Origin: JAENVU01 sp963765075
Lineage (GTDB): Bacteria; Actinomycetota; Acidimicrobiia; IMCC26256; JAENVU01
Assembly: GCA_963765075.1 (NCBI GenBank)
Contig: CAVXVA010000002.1
Span: 1 to 64,000, forward strand
DNA: 64,000 nucleotides
Direction of reading: 5' to 3'
Shown: positions 16,179-25,191 of the stretch, piece after piece
How positions within the stretch are numbered: the first letter of the stretch is position 1
Layout: each line of letters starts with the position of its first letter
Made by a program: the position numbers and the translations under genes
Notes under the pieces: generated by a model
What the model was told of the DNA's origin: nothing
The model's input: the letters and a program-made list of their open reading frames with translations, nothing else
The model's database searches: none

Positions 16179-17490
16179 CGTACGTCGTCGGGTTCCCGGT
16201 CTTGAGCTGATCCGGGGGGATGAAACCCAGTGTGAGCGATGCGGTCGCCGCGGCGACACCGACTCCACCGATCACCCACGCGCCGATGATGCCGCCGGGC
16301 ACCCGATACGGACGCGGCTGATCCGGGCGTGTGTGCCGGAGCCGAATGAACGCAGCGAAGACCAATCCGTACATCACCGCGATGATCTGTGCCGTGACTG
16401 CCGAGAGCATCCAGTAACTCGTCGACGCATTGGGCACGAAGACGAAGATCAAGGCAAAGCCCGACCCACCAATTCCTTGAGCGATGATGAGTCCGACCGG
16501 GACGCCATTGCCATTCCGTCGACCCATCCAATCGGGCGCGTCACCATCTCGGGCGACGGCCGACATCCCCTTCGCCGGGCCGAGGATCCACGGACTCAGG
16601 TGCGCCAATCCGCCCAGACCCACCAGGAGCGCCAGCGGTCGCAGCATCCAGCTGATGCCCAGCCGATCGAGACCGCGCTGGAAGAGCTCCATCGTTCCCG
16701 ACACGAGACTCAGTTGATGGGACGGGATCACGAAGGCCAGGAACAACGATCCGACCACCGAGAACACCACGATGACCACGACCGACAGCGCGATGGCACG
16801 GGGGACGGTCCGGCCGGGATCATCGGTGTCGCGCGCGTGGAACCCGGCCATTTCCATTCCGCTGAACAGCAGGATGATGCCACCGAGAAACGCGAGGTTC
16901 CCCCACGAGATCTGCGGGGCCAAGGCGTCAGCCGAGAACGGGATCTCGGAGCCGTCGCCCGAAAGGAGCCACGCGATGCCGAGTCCGACCACGAGCAGCG
17001 CCGGGACGATCGACCCCAACAGCGTTCCCACCCCACCCAGCCAGGTGGACGCGCCCGTGCCGCGTAAGTTGACCGCGGTCGCGGCCCAGAACATCACGAG
17101 CATGACGATCACCAGGTAGGTGGAATTGTTGGCCAGGGCCGGGTCCACCACGTAGGCGAGCGAGGCGGCCATGAACGAGAGCACCGTCGGAAACCACGGG
17201 ATGTTCTCGGCGTAGTCACACCAGACCGCGAGGAACCCGGTGCTGCCGCCGAAGGCCTCCCGTACCCAGGCGTACACGCCGCCTTCCTCCGGCCAGGCCG
17301 TCCCGAGTTCGGCCGCGACCATCGCAATCGGGATCAGGAATGCGACGATCGCGATCCCGAAGAGGGCGAGCATCGACCAGCCGTACACCGCCATCATCGG
17401 GAGATTCCGGGCGCTGACGATCGCGGCGACGTTGATCGACATCACGCCGATGACGCCCAGTTGCTTGGCCACGCGTGCGCTCGAGGTCAC
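16075..17490 (-). CDS. APC-family amino acid permease or antiporter
   Basis: Polytopic transporter of 471 residues with about 12 helices. The N-terminus (KQLGVIGVMSINVAAIVSAR), the pattern GTAWPEEGGVYAWVREAFG in helix 2-3, and FSGMEMAGFHARDTDDPGRT, a consensus APC loop, place it in the amino acid-polyamine-organocation family, near the glutamate/GABA antiporter branch. The GTG start overlaps the stop of the upstream lipoprotein gene (GTGA), which in turn overlaps the LysRS-MprF gene, so all three are coupled on one transcript. The 3' end runs 104 bp into the opposite DMT gene. The likely substrate is an amino acid or amine; cationic amino acids would fit the lysine-related neighbour but are not proven. 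Confidence 0.85.
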   Translation of the reverse strand: MTSSARVAKQLGVIGVMSINVAAIVSARNLPMMAVYGWSMLALFGIAIVAFLIPIAMVAAELGTAWPEEGGVYAWVREAFGGSTGFLAVWCDYAENIPWFPTVLSFMAASLAYVVDPALANNSTYLVIVMLVMFWAATAVNLRGTGASTWLGGVGTLLGSIVPALLVVGLGIAWLLSGDGSEIPFSADALAPQISWGNLAFLGGIILLFSGMEMAGFHARDTDDPGRTVPRAIALSVVVIVVFSVVGSLFLAFVIPSHQLSLVSGTMELFQRGLDRLGISWMLRPLALLVGLGGLAHLSPWILGPAKGMSAVARDGDAPDWMGRRNGNGVPVGLIIAQGIGGSGFALIFVFVPNASTSYWMLSAVTAQIIAVMYGLVFAAFIRLRHTRPDQPRPYRVPGGIIGAWVIGGVGVAAATASLTLGFIPPDQLKTGNPTTYVILLAGATVVLCLPPFVWSALARRNAPARRSPPP

Positions 17491-17915
17491 CGAGCGTCGA
17501 TCTGGTCCATGGCCCGGATCACGGTCCGCATCAGTTCGTGGTCGCGGGGCCCGAAGACGGCAATCGTGTGTGGGCCGAACGTCCAGACCACTCCGTCACG
17601 CCGCGGCCGCGTCTGTACTTCGAGCGAGCGCGCCGCCGCGTCACGGTCCCCAACCGTGTCGAAGGTGTCGATGACCACGGCGACGAGTTCCTCGTGACAG
17701 TCGATGCCGACATTGAGCACCGTGGCCTTGGTCGCTTGGTTGGCGAGGCCGTTGGTATTCGTCAACCGTGAACACACCTCGAGCCCGGCCTGTTCGAGGC
17801 CGCGTTCGACCTCGCGCACTGATCCTCCGGAGAAGTCGGACCGACCCGACGAGCACGACGTCGCCAGCGCGAGACCGACAACGATCGCGATGACCCGACC
17901 GGCCCCAACAGTCAC
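17487..17915 (-). CDS. small lipoprotein of unknown function
   Basis: A 142-residue protein that I do not assign to a named family. It starts with a lipoprotein signal peptide (GRVIAIVVGLALATSCSS, lipobox Cys at about residue 21) and a short polar linker. The mature part holds two further Cys (VCSRL and GIDCHEELV), which could form a disulfide, and an alternating beta/alpha pattern ending WTFGPHTIAVFGPRDHEL. It is coupled at both ends: the GTG overlaps the stop of the LysRS-MprF gene and its stop overlaps the APC permease start. It probably sits outside the membrane beside these membrane proteins, perhaps as an accessory factor (inference). Confidence 0.65.
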   Translation of the reverse strand: MTVGAGRVIAIVVGLALATSCSSGRSDFSGGSVREVERGLEQAGLEVCSRLTNTNGLANQATKATVLNVGIDCHEELVAVVIDTFDTVGDRDAAARSLEVQTRPRRDGVVWTFGPHTIAVFGPRDHELMRTVIRAMDQIDAR

Positions 17916-20900
17916 GCGACCTCGGCGGCCCCGCGGGCGGCGGGGGTTTCCACCGGCTCACTCGCGATCGGCGACGGTACGAACAACGACCGGCCGAACG
18001 GCAGGACGAGGAAGCCCTCCGCACCGGCGTAGAGCGCACTCACACGCGGGAGATCCGACGCGTCCGCGTAGACGATCGATCGAGGGAGCCACTCCGGCTC
18101 GAACTTCTCGTTGAAGCTACGGAGCGACTCGATCTGGAAATACGGATTCAACTTCTTCAGCCCCCACGCGACCACGCGCTGAGCCGGGCCATGCTGGATA
18201 TCGGGATCGAGGAGACGACCCCATGCTGCAAAGTTCATCGACAGTCGCCGCACACCGCGTTCGCACAGTGCCTCGGCGGTCTTGGTGATGAGGAACTCCG
18301 TCATGCCGTTCGGCGCGTCGGGATCGTGACGCATGAGGTCGAGGGTGTAGCCCCTGTCCCGCCCGTAGGCCGGCACGATCCGCAGGAACCCGTTGGGCTG
18401 GCCCGCATCGTCGAAGGCCACACAGAGCAGGAACTCCGAACTGGTTCCCTCGAGATCCTTGGACAACGTCATGGTGAACCCGCGTTCGGCGTTCTTGCCT
18501 CGCCAGCGGGCGCTGATCTCGTTGAGGGCATCGATCACCGACGGCGGCGCGCTCGCCTCGGTCATCATCCGGAACGTGTGCGTCTTCTCGACCCGGCGCA
18601 CTGCTTGCTGGATGCTCTTGGCTCCCCCACCCTGCGCAAGGCGGTCGCAGCGCAGGATCGCCTCGTCGCCCAGGTAGATGTGGCGCAGGCCGCGCGACGA
18701 ATAGAGGGCGAGGTCGCCTTCACGCACCGCCAGGAATGCGGGCTTCCAGGCATGGGCTCGACAGAACGAGAGGAACTCGTCCACGACGAGTGCGATCGAC
18801 TCGGGTCGACCGATGGGATCGCCGGAGGCCAACCCGTGGCCGGCCATGTAGGTATAAGCGATCATCGCTTCGCCGTCGGAGGCGAAGAAGAACGACTTGT
18901 CGTCACGGAGAGCGAAATACGCGAGCGTGTCCCAGCCGTACTCGTGGACGAGTCGGCTCGCGTGGTCCCATTCCGCTTCTCGGTTCCGATCGCGGGCCAC
19001 GAGTGGCCGGAACACGACGACGACCAACCCGACCAGTCCGAAGATGCCCATCGCGACCAGGGCTGCGGGGTAGAAGTCGTGCAAGAACCGCGACTGATAC
19101 TCGTAAGGACCCTGAATCCCGACCAACCCGAGGGTGACGGTCTCGATCGCCCCCCCGAGGGTGACGGCCGGCGTGATGTTGGCGCGGTCCGCATAGAGCG
19201 CCGCAATGCCGAAGCCGTAGACCACACCTATGTACATCGGGAAGAGCCGCAGGAGACGCCACACCGACGGCGGGTCCGACGGCGCCGTGAATCGATCGCG
19301 ATTGAAGACCAACAGCGCCAGGAGCACCGCCGAGTACCCGGCGGCGACGATGTGGGGACCCTTCGCCAATTCCAAGATCACACTCACCGTGCTCAATGCG
19401 GTCGCCATCTGCCACGCCCGCCGCTTCCCCAGCCGCAACTGGTCGGCCAGCACGAGGAAGGCGAGCCCGATCAAGACCGTGGCCACCCGGCCGGTGATGC
19501 GAAGTTCGAAGGGCATCAGCGAGTTCCGGAGCGGCTCCAGGTTGCGGTGCACCCACGGGATGATCGACGAGACCGATAAGAGACCGGCCACGACCATCAT
19601 CACCGTGATGAGGCGAACGGGGAACCGAGACGGTTCCCGGGGCGGCGGCGGCGCCGCGGCGATCGCGGCCACCGTCGCGTGCAGTTCCGGTGGGTCGTCG
19701 GTGAGCGCCGACCGCGACGCACCCGACTCGAGCCCGCCCATGCCGGGCTCGGGCCGCAACGTCGGGAACAGAATCACTTCACGGATCGACGGCGTCCCGG
19801 TCACCAACATGACGAGACGGTCGACACCGATGCCGAGTCCGCCGGTGGGGGGCATGCCGTATTCGAGGGCACGCACGTAGTCGAGATCGACATCGCCGGC
19901 CTCGGGGTCGCCCGCTCGTTTGTGGGTCGCCTCGGCCTCGAACCGTTCGAGCTGATCGACCGGGTCATTCAGCTCGCTATAGGCGTTCGCGAGTTCGTGC
20001 CGGTTCACCACCAGTTCGAATCGTTCGGTCAGCGTCGGGTCGTCCCGGTGCGCCCGCGCCAGCGGCGAGACCTCACGCGGGTGATCGAGGACGAACGTCG
20101 GCTGCACCAACTTGTCTTCGACGTGGGCGTCGTACACCTCGTTGGTGAGCTTGCCCGCGCCCCACTCCGCCTCGAACGGGATACCGAGGCTCCGCAAAAC
20201 GTCGCGAGCGGCCTCGACATCCATGGCCGGGTTGATGTCGACCCCCGCGTGTTCCTGAATGAGTTCGACCATGGTGGCGCGCCGGAACGGTGGCGAGACG
20301 TCGATCGTCTCGTCGCCCGCCGTGACCGACAGCTCGGGCACCACTGCCCGGGTCGACTCGACCACGAGCGCCTCGACGAGATCCATCATGTCGTAGTAAT
20401 CGCCGTAGGCCTGATACGCCTCGAGCATCGTGAACTCGGGATTGTGGGTGGTGTCAACGCCCTCGTTGCGAAACACGCGACCCATCTCGTAGACGCGGTC
20501 GAGACCGCCGACGATCAGACGCTTCAGGTGCAGCTCCAACGCGATGCGCAGGTACATGTCCTGGCCCAGCGCGTTGTGATGCGTGATGAAGGGACGCGCG
20601 GTCGCGCCACCTTGGATCGTCTGGAGGACCGGGCCCTCGACCTCGCGGAATCCCCGATCGGCCAGCTCACGGCGGAGCGCGGCAATGACGTCGATCCGCG
20701 CCACCGCGATGCGATGCGCCTCCTCGTTGACGACGAGGTCGACGTAGCGCTGCCGGAACCGGGTGTCGGTGTCGGACAACCCGTGCCACTTGTCCGGCAG
20801 CGGACGTACCGCCTTCGCGAGGAGCTGAAAGGTCTCGACGTTGACCGAGAGCTCGCCCCGGCGGGTCGTCATGACCGTGCCCTCGATCCCGACCCAGTCG

Positions 20901-21364
20901 CCGCGGTCGAGGTGGTCGAACGCGTCGTGGCGTTCGGCACCGATGACGGCACTGCTCACAAAGAGTTGGATCTTGCCGTCGCGGTCCGCGAGCGTCGCGA
21001 AGCTGAGCTTGCCTTGACGGCGCAGCAACATGACCCGCCCGGCGATCCGGACGCGCGTCTCGGTACTCGTCCCCGCCTCGAGCGCCCCGAATTCGGACCG
21101 CAACGCGCCCGCCGTCGTGGTGAAGTCGAACCGAACCGGATAGGGCTCGATCCCGGCCTCGCGCATCGCCTCGAGCTTGTTCAGGCGCAGCTGACGCTGA
21201 TCCCGGATGTGCTCCTCGGAGTGTTCCTCGGGGTCGGCCCCGTCGCTTTCCTCGGCCGATGGGTTCATTGCGGCGGCCGACCCGGTAACTTGCGCCGTCG
21301 TCGCCGGCTCACTCGACGTTGGTTCCGAAGATTCGGCGGCACTCGCTTCGTCAATTTCGGCCAT
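17912..21364 (-). CDS. lysX: bifunctional lysyl-tRNA synthetase / lysyl-phosphatidylglycerol synthase, domains in LysRS-MprF order
   Basis: Protein of about 1,150 residues. The first half (about 55-545) is a class II LysRS: OB-fold VRIAGRVMLLRRQGKLSFAT, motif 2 GRVFRNEGVDTTHNPEF, motif 3 GGLGIGVDRLVMLVTG. After a proline-rich linker come six or so membrane helices (about 590-790), then a cytosolic DUF2156 acyl-transfer domain (DDKSFFFASDGEAMIAYTYM, GLASGDPIG, RRLSMNFAAWGRLL). It would charge tRNA-Lys and transfer lysine to phosphatidylglycerol, lowering surface charge and giving resistance to cationic peptides. Mycobacterial LysX has the opposite order, MprF part first. I chose the ATG at 21364 because longer starts run towards the divergent SDR gene. 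No other lysS is in the window. It is coupled to the lipoprotein and APC genes. Confidence 0.88.
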   Translation of the reverse strand: MAEIDEASAAESSEPTSSEPATTAQVTGSAAAMNPSAEESDGADPEEHSEEHIRDQRQLRLNKLEAMREAGIEPYPVRFDFTTTAGALRSEFGALEAGTSTETRVRIAGRVMLLRRQGKLSFATLADRDGKIQLFVSSAVIGAERHDAFDHLDRGDWVGIEGTVMTTRRGELSVNVETFQLLAKAVRPLPDKWHGLSDTDTRFRQRYVDLVVNEEAHRIAVARIDVIAALRRELADRGFREVEGPVLQTIQGGATARPFITHHNALGQDMYLRIALELHLKRLIVGGLDRVYEMGRVFRNEGVDTTHNPEFTMLEAYQAYGDYYDMMDLVEALVVESTRAVVPELSVTAGDETIDVSPPFRRATMVELIQEHAGVDINPAMDVEAARDVLRSLGIPFEAEWGAGKLTNEVYDAHVEDKLVQPTFVLDHPREVSPLARAHRDDPTLTERFELVVNRHELANAYSELNDPVDQLERFEAEATHKRAGDPEAGDVDLDYVRALEYGMPPTGGLGIGVDRLVMLVTGTPSIREVILFPTLRPEPGMGGLESGASRSALTDDPPELHATVAAIAAAPPPPREPSRFPVRLITVMMVVAGLLSVSSIIPWVHRNLEPLRNSLMPFELRITGRVATVLIGLAFLVLADQLRLGKRRAWQMATALSTVSVILELAKGPHIVAAGYSAVLLALLVFNRDRFTAPSDPPSVWRLLRLFPMYIGVVYGFGIAALYADRANITPAVTLGGAIETVTLGLVGIQGPYEYQSRFLHDFYPAALVAMGIFGLVGLVVVVFRPLVARDRNREAEWDHASRLVHEYGWDTLAYFALRDDKSFFFASDGEAMIAYTYMAGHGLASGDPIGRPESIALVVDEFLSFCRAHAWKPAFLAVREGDLALYSSRGLRHIYLGDEAILRCDRLAQGGGAKSIQQAVRRVEKTHTFRMMTEASAPPSVIDALNEISARWRGKNAERGFTMTLSKDLEGTSSEFLLCVAFDDAGQPNGFLRIVPAYGRDRGYTLDLMRHDPDAPNGMTEFLITKTAEALCERGVRRLSMNFAAWGRLLDPDIQHGPAQRVVAWGLKKLNPYFQIESLRSFNEKFEPEWLPRSIVYADASDLPRVSALYAGAEGFLVLPFGRSLFVPSPIASEPVETPAARGAAEVA

Positions 21365-21425
21365 TTGGTCGAGGCTACCGGCGCGAGGTCGACGCATCTT
21401 GGACCATTCAGCGACCGGAGGATTC

Positions 21426-22202
21426 ATGGCCAGACTCGACGGCAAGGTTGCGCTCATCACCGGCGCCGGCAATGGCATGGGTCAGGTGGCATCGAGGTTG
21501 TTCGCGTCCGAAGGCGCGCGGATCGTGGTGGCCGACTTCAGCGAGACGGGTGGAGCCGAGACGGTCGCGGCCGTCGAGGCCGCGGGCGGCGAGGCCGCCT
21601 TCGTCAAGGTCGATGTCGCCAACGCGGAGCAGGTCGAGGCGATGGTCGCGTTCGCGATGAAGACCTACGGCTCGCTCGATGTGCTCTACAACAACGCGGG
21701 AATCTTCCCCGCCGACGACGGTGGCGCGACCGAGACGCCCGAACCCACCTGGGACCGGGTGATGGAGGTCAACCTGAAGGGCGTCTGGCTCGGCTGCAAG
21801 TACGGCATTCCGGCGATGCTGGAATCGGGTGGAGGCTCGATCGTGAACGTCGCGAGCTTCGTCGCGTTGATGGGTGCGGCCACGGCACAGATCGCGTACA
21901 CCGCCTCCAAAGGCGGCGTGCTCGCCATGACCCGCGAGATCGCGGTCGAGTACGGCCGGCAAGGCATTCGGGCCAACTCCCTCTGCCCGGGCCCGGTGTC
22001 GACACCGATGCTGGAGGAATTGATGAGCGACCCGGCGCGCAAGGCGCGCCGGGTGGTGCACATTCCGATGGGCCGACTCGGCCAGGCCGAGGAACTCGCC
22101 AAGGCCGCCCTGTTTCTCGCGTCGGACGACTCCTCCTACATGACCGGCGCCCAGCTCGTCATCGACGGTGGCATCACCGCCGCCTACGTCACCCCCGAAT
22201 AG
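21426..22202 (+). CDS. short-chain dehydrogenase/reductase (SDR)
   Basis: Classical SDR of 258 residues: NAD(P)-dependent oxidation or reduction of an alcohol/ketone. The Rossmann motif is ALITGAGNGMGQVAS (TGxxxGxG, residues 11-18), with the acidic residue in VVADFS suggesting NAD preference. The NNAG motif is at about residue 90. The catalytic Ser is in IVNVASFVALMGA and the YxxxK in AYTASKGG (about 157-161). The C-terminal YMTGAQLVIDGGITAAY is standard. ATG 21426 follows GGAGG. It is divergent from the LysRS-MprF gene and 57 bp upstream of the glutamine synthetase-like gene, with which it probably forms an operon for amine or amino-alcohol catabolism (inference). Confidence 0.9.
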   Translation: MARLDGKVALITGAGNGMGQVASRLFASEGARIVVADFSETGGAETVAAVEAAGGEAAFVKVDVANAEQVEAMVAFAMKTYGSLDVLYNNAGIFPADDGGATETPEPTWDRVMEVNLKGVWLGCKYGIPAMLESGGGSIVNVASFVALMGAATAQIAYTASKGGVLAMTREIAVEYGRQGIRANSLCPGPVSTPMLEELMSDPARKARRVVHIPMGRLGQAEELAKAALFLASDDSSYMTGAQLVIDGGITAAYVTPE

Positions 22203-22259
22203 CGGCGAGCATTGCCGCCCGGACCGTACGCTCTCGGCGACCACCTACGAGGAGCACCC

Positions 22260-23637
22260 ATGTCAGGAAACCTCTCGCCGACCACACTGCGCGACCTCAT
22301 CGTCTCCAGTCAGATCGACACGGTGGTCGTGTGCTTCCCCGATCTCCAGGGCCGCCTCATGGGCAAGCGGGTCATCGGCCACTACTTCTTGGAGCACATC
22401 CTCGACGGTGGTGGCGCGATCGAAGCGTGCAACTACCTCCTCGCGCTCGACGTCGACATGACGCCACTCCCCGGGTACGAGTACGCCAACTGGGAGCAGG
22501 GCTACGGCGACTTCCGGTGCGTGCCCGATCTCAACACCCTCCGGCGCATCCCGTGGCTCGACAAGACCGCACTCGTCCTGTGTGACCTCGCCGACGAAGC
22601 AACCGGCGAACCCGTCGAGGTATCGCCCCGCCAAATCCTGCGCACGCAGATCGCGCGCGCGGCCGCGTTGGGCTTCGAGGTGAAGATCGGTGCGGAGCTC
22701 GAGTTCTTTCTCTTCGAGGACACCTACCGACGAGGCCGCGGCCAAGCGGTACACCGACCTCGTCCCGCACTCGGACGTGATCGAGGACTACCACATCCTC
22801 CAGACGACCCGAGACGAGTACTTGATCAAGCAAATTCGCAACGGCATCCACGACGCGGCGATCCCGGTCGAGTTCTCGAAGGGTGAGGCCGGAAAGGGTC
22901 AACACGAGATCAACCTCGTCTACGCCGAAGCGTTGGAGATGGCCGACCGACTCGCGATCTACAAGAACGGTGCGAAGGAGATCGCCTCACTGAACGGTCG
23001 CTCCCTCACGTTCATGGCGAAGTACTCGATGGAGGAAGTTGGCTCGTCGTGTCACGTGCATTCGAGCGTGTGGGATGCGACCACCGGCGCCAACCTGATG
23101 TGGTCCGAGGACGCTGAGCATCACCTCTCCCCAGTGTTCCGCGGGTGGCTCGGCGGCATCGTGACCTCCGGTCGCGAACTCGCGTGGATGTTCGCCCACT
23201 CCGTCAACTCCTACAAGCGGTACCAACCCGATTCGTGGGCGCCCACCGCGCTCGCGTGGGGGTACGACAACCGCACCTGCGGGTACCGCCTGGTTGGGCA
23301 CGGGCCCGCGTATCGGGTCGAGTCGCGGATCCCCGGCGCCGACGTGAACCCCTACCTCGCGTTCGCCGGGATCATCGCCGCCGGCCTCCACGGCGTGATC
23401 AACAACATCGAGCCACCGGAACCGTTCGTGGGCAACGCGTACGACGCACCCGAACTCCCTCACGTGCCGTCCACGCTGGTGGAGGCGATCGACGCGTTCG
23501 AATCCAGCGAGATCGCGAAGACCGCCTTCGGTCCGGCGGTGCATCACCACTTGTTGAACACCGCGAAGCAGGAGTGGGCCACGTTCAACCGCGCGGTCAC
23601 CGACTGGGAACGCCAACGCAACTTCGAGCAGATCTGA
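22260..23637 (+). pseudogene. glutamine synthetase-family protein (gamma-glutamyl-amine ligase type), one frame disruption
   Basis: GS-like ligase joining glutamate to an amine using ATP. The first 155 residues (ATG 22260; VVVCFPDLQGRLMGKRVIGH, then KIGAELEFFLFEDTY with the metal-binding Glu pair) are in one frame, and the rest (SKGEAGKGQHEINLVYAEAL, NSYKRYQPDSWAPTALAWGY, HGPAYRVESRIPGADVNPYL) in another. One extra C at about 22727 (CTACCGACGAG where TAC GAC GAG is expected) explains the shift, and removing it gives 458 codons exactly. All catalytic blocks are present, so it is functional apart from this base. It overlaps the next gene (TGATG). The pairing with a gamma-glutamyl hydrolase resembles polyamine or ethanolamine gamma-glutamylation (PuuA/GlnA3/GlnA4) rather than nitrogen assimilation. 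Confidence 0.82.
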
Positions 23638-24377
23638 TGAGCCGCACCTCGGGCACCGTGCCGCTGATCGCCCTCCCGGCCTATCCCGTCGTGGCGGGTC
23701 GCGTCGACGGTTGGGCCGACCCCGCGTTCGCGATCCAACAGATGTACGTGCAATCACTCCAGCGCGCCGGCGCCCAGGAAGCGGTCCTCGGGCCGCGCCA
23801 CCTCGACCGCGAGGCGGCACTCACGGTCCTCGGTCGCTTCGACGGGCTGGTGCTCCCGGGTGGTGGTGACGTCAACCCCGAGCGCTACGGCCAACCGGCC
23901 GCGCCCGAGACCTACGGAGTGATCGCCATGCGAGACGAGTTCGAGTTCGAGCTCTGTGCTGCCGCACTCGAACTGTCGCTTCCGATTCTCGCGATCTGTC
24001 GGGGCGCTCAGGTGCTGAACATCCATCTCGGCGGGACACTGCACCAACACATCACGCCGTCGTTCCCCGGTCACGGCACGCCCGGCGTCGAGGGTGCGCA
24101 GAACATGCACGACGTGGAGATCGAACTCGACTCCCGCACCGGACGGGCGAGCGGTTCCTCACGGGTCGCGTGCTCCTGTCATCACCATCAAGCCATCGAT
24201 CGCCTCGGGCGCGACCTTCGGGTCACCGCGCGTGACGCCGACGGGACGATCGAAGCCGTGGAGCTCGACGGGCCGACCTGGGTCACCGCGGTCCAGTGGC
24301 ACCCCGAGGACACCTCGGCCGACGACCCGGCTCAGCAGGGTCTGTTCGACGCGCTCGTCGACGCCGCCCGCCGCTGA
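23637..24377 (+). CDS. gamma-glutamyl-gamma-aminobutyrate hydrolase family protein (class I glutamine amidotransferase-like, peptidase C26)
   Basis: Hydrolase of 246 residues that cleaves gamma-glutamyl amides, as PuuD does. Family marks are the opening IALPAYPVVAGR, LVLPGGGDVNPERYG, the nucleophile elbow ILAICRGAQVLNIHLGGTLH (Cys at about residue 119), and the catalytic His-Glu pair in VQWHPEDT (about 222-224). The ATG at 23637 overlaps the stop of the GS-like gene, so the two enzymes are made together: one attaches glutamate to an amine, the other removes it after oxidation of the amine. The SDR upstream and the nearby APC permease could supply the redox and transport steps (inference). It is convergent with the OsmC-like remnant. 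Confidence 0.88.
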   Translation: MSRTSGTVPLIALPAYPVVAGRVDGWADPAFAIQQMYVQSLQRAGAQEAVLGPRHLDREAALTVLGRFDGLVLPGGGDVNPERYGQPAAPETYGVIAMRDEFEFELCAAALELSLPILAICRGAQVLNIHLGGTLHQHITPSFPGHGTPGVEGAQNMHDVEIELDSRTGRASGSSRVACSCHHHQAIDRLGRDLRVTARDADGTIEAVELDGPTWVTAVQWHPEDTSADDPAQQGLFDALVDAARR

Positions 24378-24383
24378 CGCGCG

Positions 24384-24620
24384 TTACGCACCGGGGCGAT
24401 CACGGGTCACCGTCGTTCCGACACGAACCGCTTTCGGAATCTCGGCCACGTCATCGACCACGAGCAGCAGACGCTCGATCTCGTCGTCGCCGGCCTCCGA
24501 CGCGACGTCGATCTCGTCGCCGATGCCCGACGACAACCACGTCGAACCGTCCAACGCACCGGATGCTCGCACCCGCGCTCCGTCGAGAGCGATCCCCTTC
24601 TGGAGCGCTTCGCGATACAC
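24384..24620 (-). CDS. OsmC-like C-terminal fragment or small protein
   Basis: Reading the minus strand gives 78 residues from a GTG at 24620 (VYREALQKGIALDGARVRAS, then IERLLLVVDDVAEIPKAVRV). This resembles the C-terminal half of OsmC/Ohr-type peroxiredoxins, where a helix with a conserved Cys precedes VYREA. The upstream frame is open and reads PSIGLAAAGCLLND before the GTG, so the Cys helix is present, but no start codon fits and the N-terminal half of OsmC is absent. It lies just below arr on the same strand. It may be a remnant of a hydroperoxide-reducing protein, or a short gene with an unusual start inside the arr 3' end. Confidence 0.4.
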   Translation of the reverse strand: MYREALQKGIALDGARVRASGALDGSTWLSSGIGDEIDVASEAGDDEIERLLLVVDDVAEIPKAVRVGTTVTRDRPGA

Positions 24621-24670
24621 GTCGTTGAGCAGGCACCCGGCGGCGGCGAGCCCGATGGAAGGACCCGCCT

Positions 24671-25096
24671 TCAGTCCTCGATCTGCCCGGTGCGGTTCCG
24701 TTGCACGGCGTCGCGCATGGCCTGCAACTTCTCCGGATCATGGCCGACCCAGTCGACCAGCTCACCGATGACCCGCAACGGTTCGCGGCTCCGGAATGAC
24801 TGCGTCGGATTCCCGGGGAACTTCTTGTCGGTGACATTCGGGTCGTCATCGAACTCGCCCATCGGTTCGACGACGTAGATTCGCCCGCGGCCTCCACCCG
24901 TGGCGAGCTCGGCCCCCCACGTGGCGGCGTCGAGTGTCGCGGTGAAATAGACGTAGTTCATGACCCGGCCCGTTTCGAAGTTCGATTCGCGACCCGGGAC
25001 CAGCATCTCGCCCACGGCAAGTTCCGCCTTGGTGCCGTGCAAGTACGTGCCCGGCTCGTACACCTCGAACGGCATCGGTTCGTGCTTTGCACTCAC
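24671..25096 (-). CDS. arr: rifampin ADP-ribosyltransferase (Arr)
   Basis: Arr enzyme of 141 residues, the standard length. It transfers ADP-ribose from NAD to the C23 hydroxyl of rifamycins and so inactivates them. The whole chain matches the family: PFEVYEPGTYLHGTKAELAV (with the His of the NAD-pocket HGT/TK motif), GRESNFETGRVMNYVYFTAT, RIYVVEPMGEFDDDPNVTDK, KKFPGNPTQSFRSREPLRVI. The start is at 25096 (MSAKHEPMPFEVYE). It is divergent from the monooxygenase gene, with a 95-bp gap that must hold both promoters. Chromosomal arr genes of this kind are common in soil actinobacteria, so this is likely intrinsic, with no mobile-element marks nearby. Confidence 0.9.
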   Translation of the reverse strand: MSAKHEPMPFEVYEPGTYLHGTKAELAVGEMLVPGRESNFETGRVMNYVYFTATLDAATWGAELATGGGRGRIYVVEPMGEFDDDPNVTDKKFPGNPTQSFRSREPLRVIGELVDWVGHDPEKLQAMRDAVQRNRTGQIED

Positions 25097-25191
25097 GACC
25101 CCGACGTTACCAATGGACCCGTCGGAATCGGCGCCTAGTTCGTGCTCCCGATTCGCACGTTCGACACCACGTCGGGCTCTACGATCGGGAG

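Noticed and set aside
21364..21478. An upstream extension of the LysRS-MprF gene to 21478
   Set aside because: It runs across the start of the divergent SDR gene, and the extra residues do not resemble the family. The ATG at 21364 leaves room for promoters.
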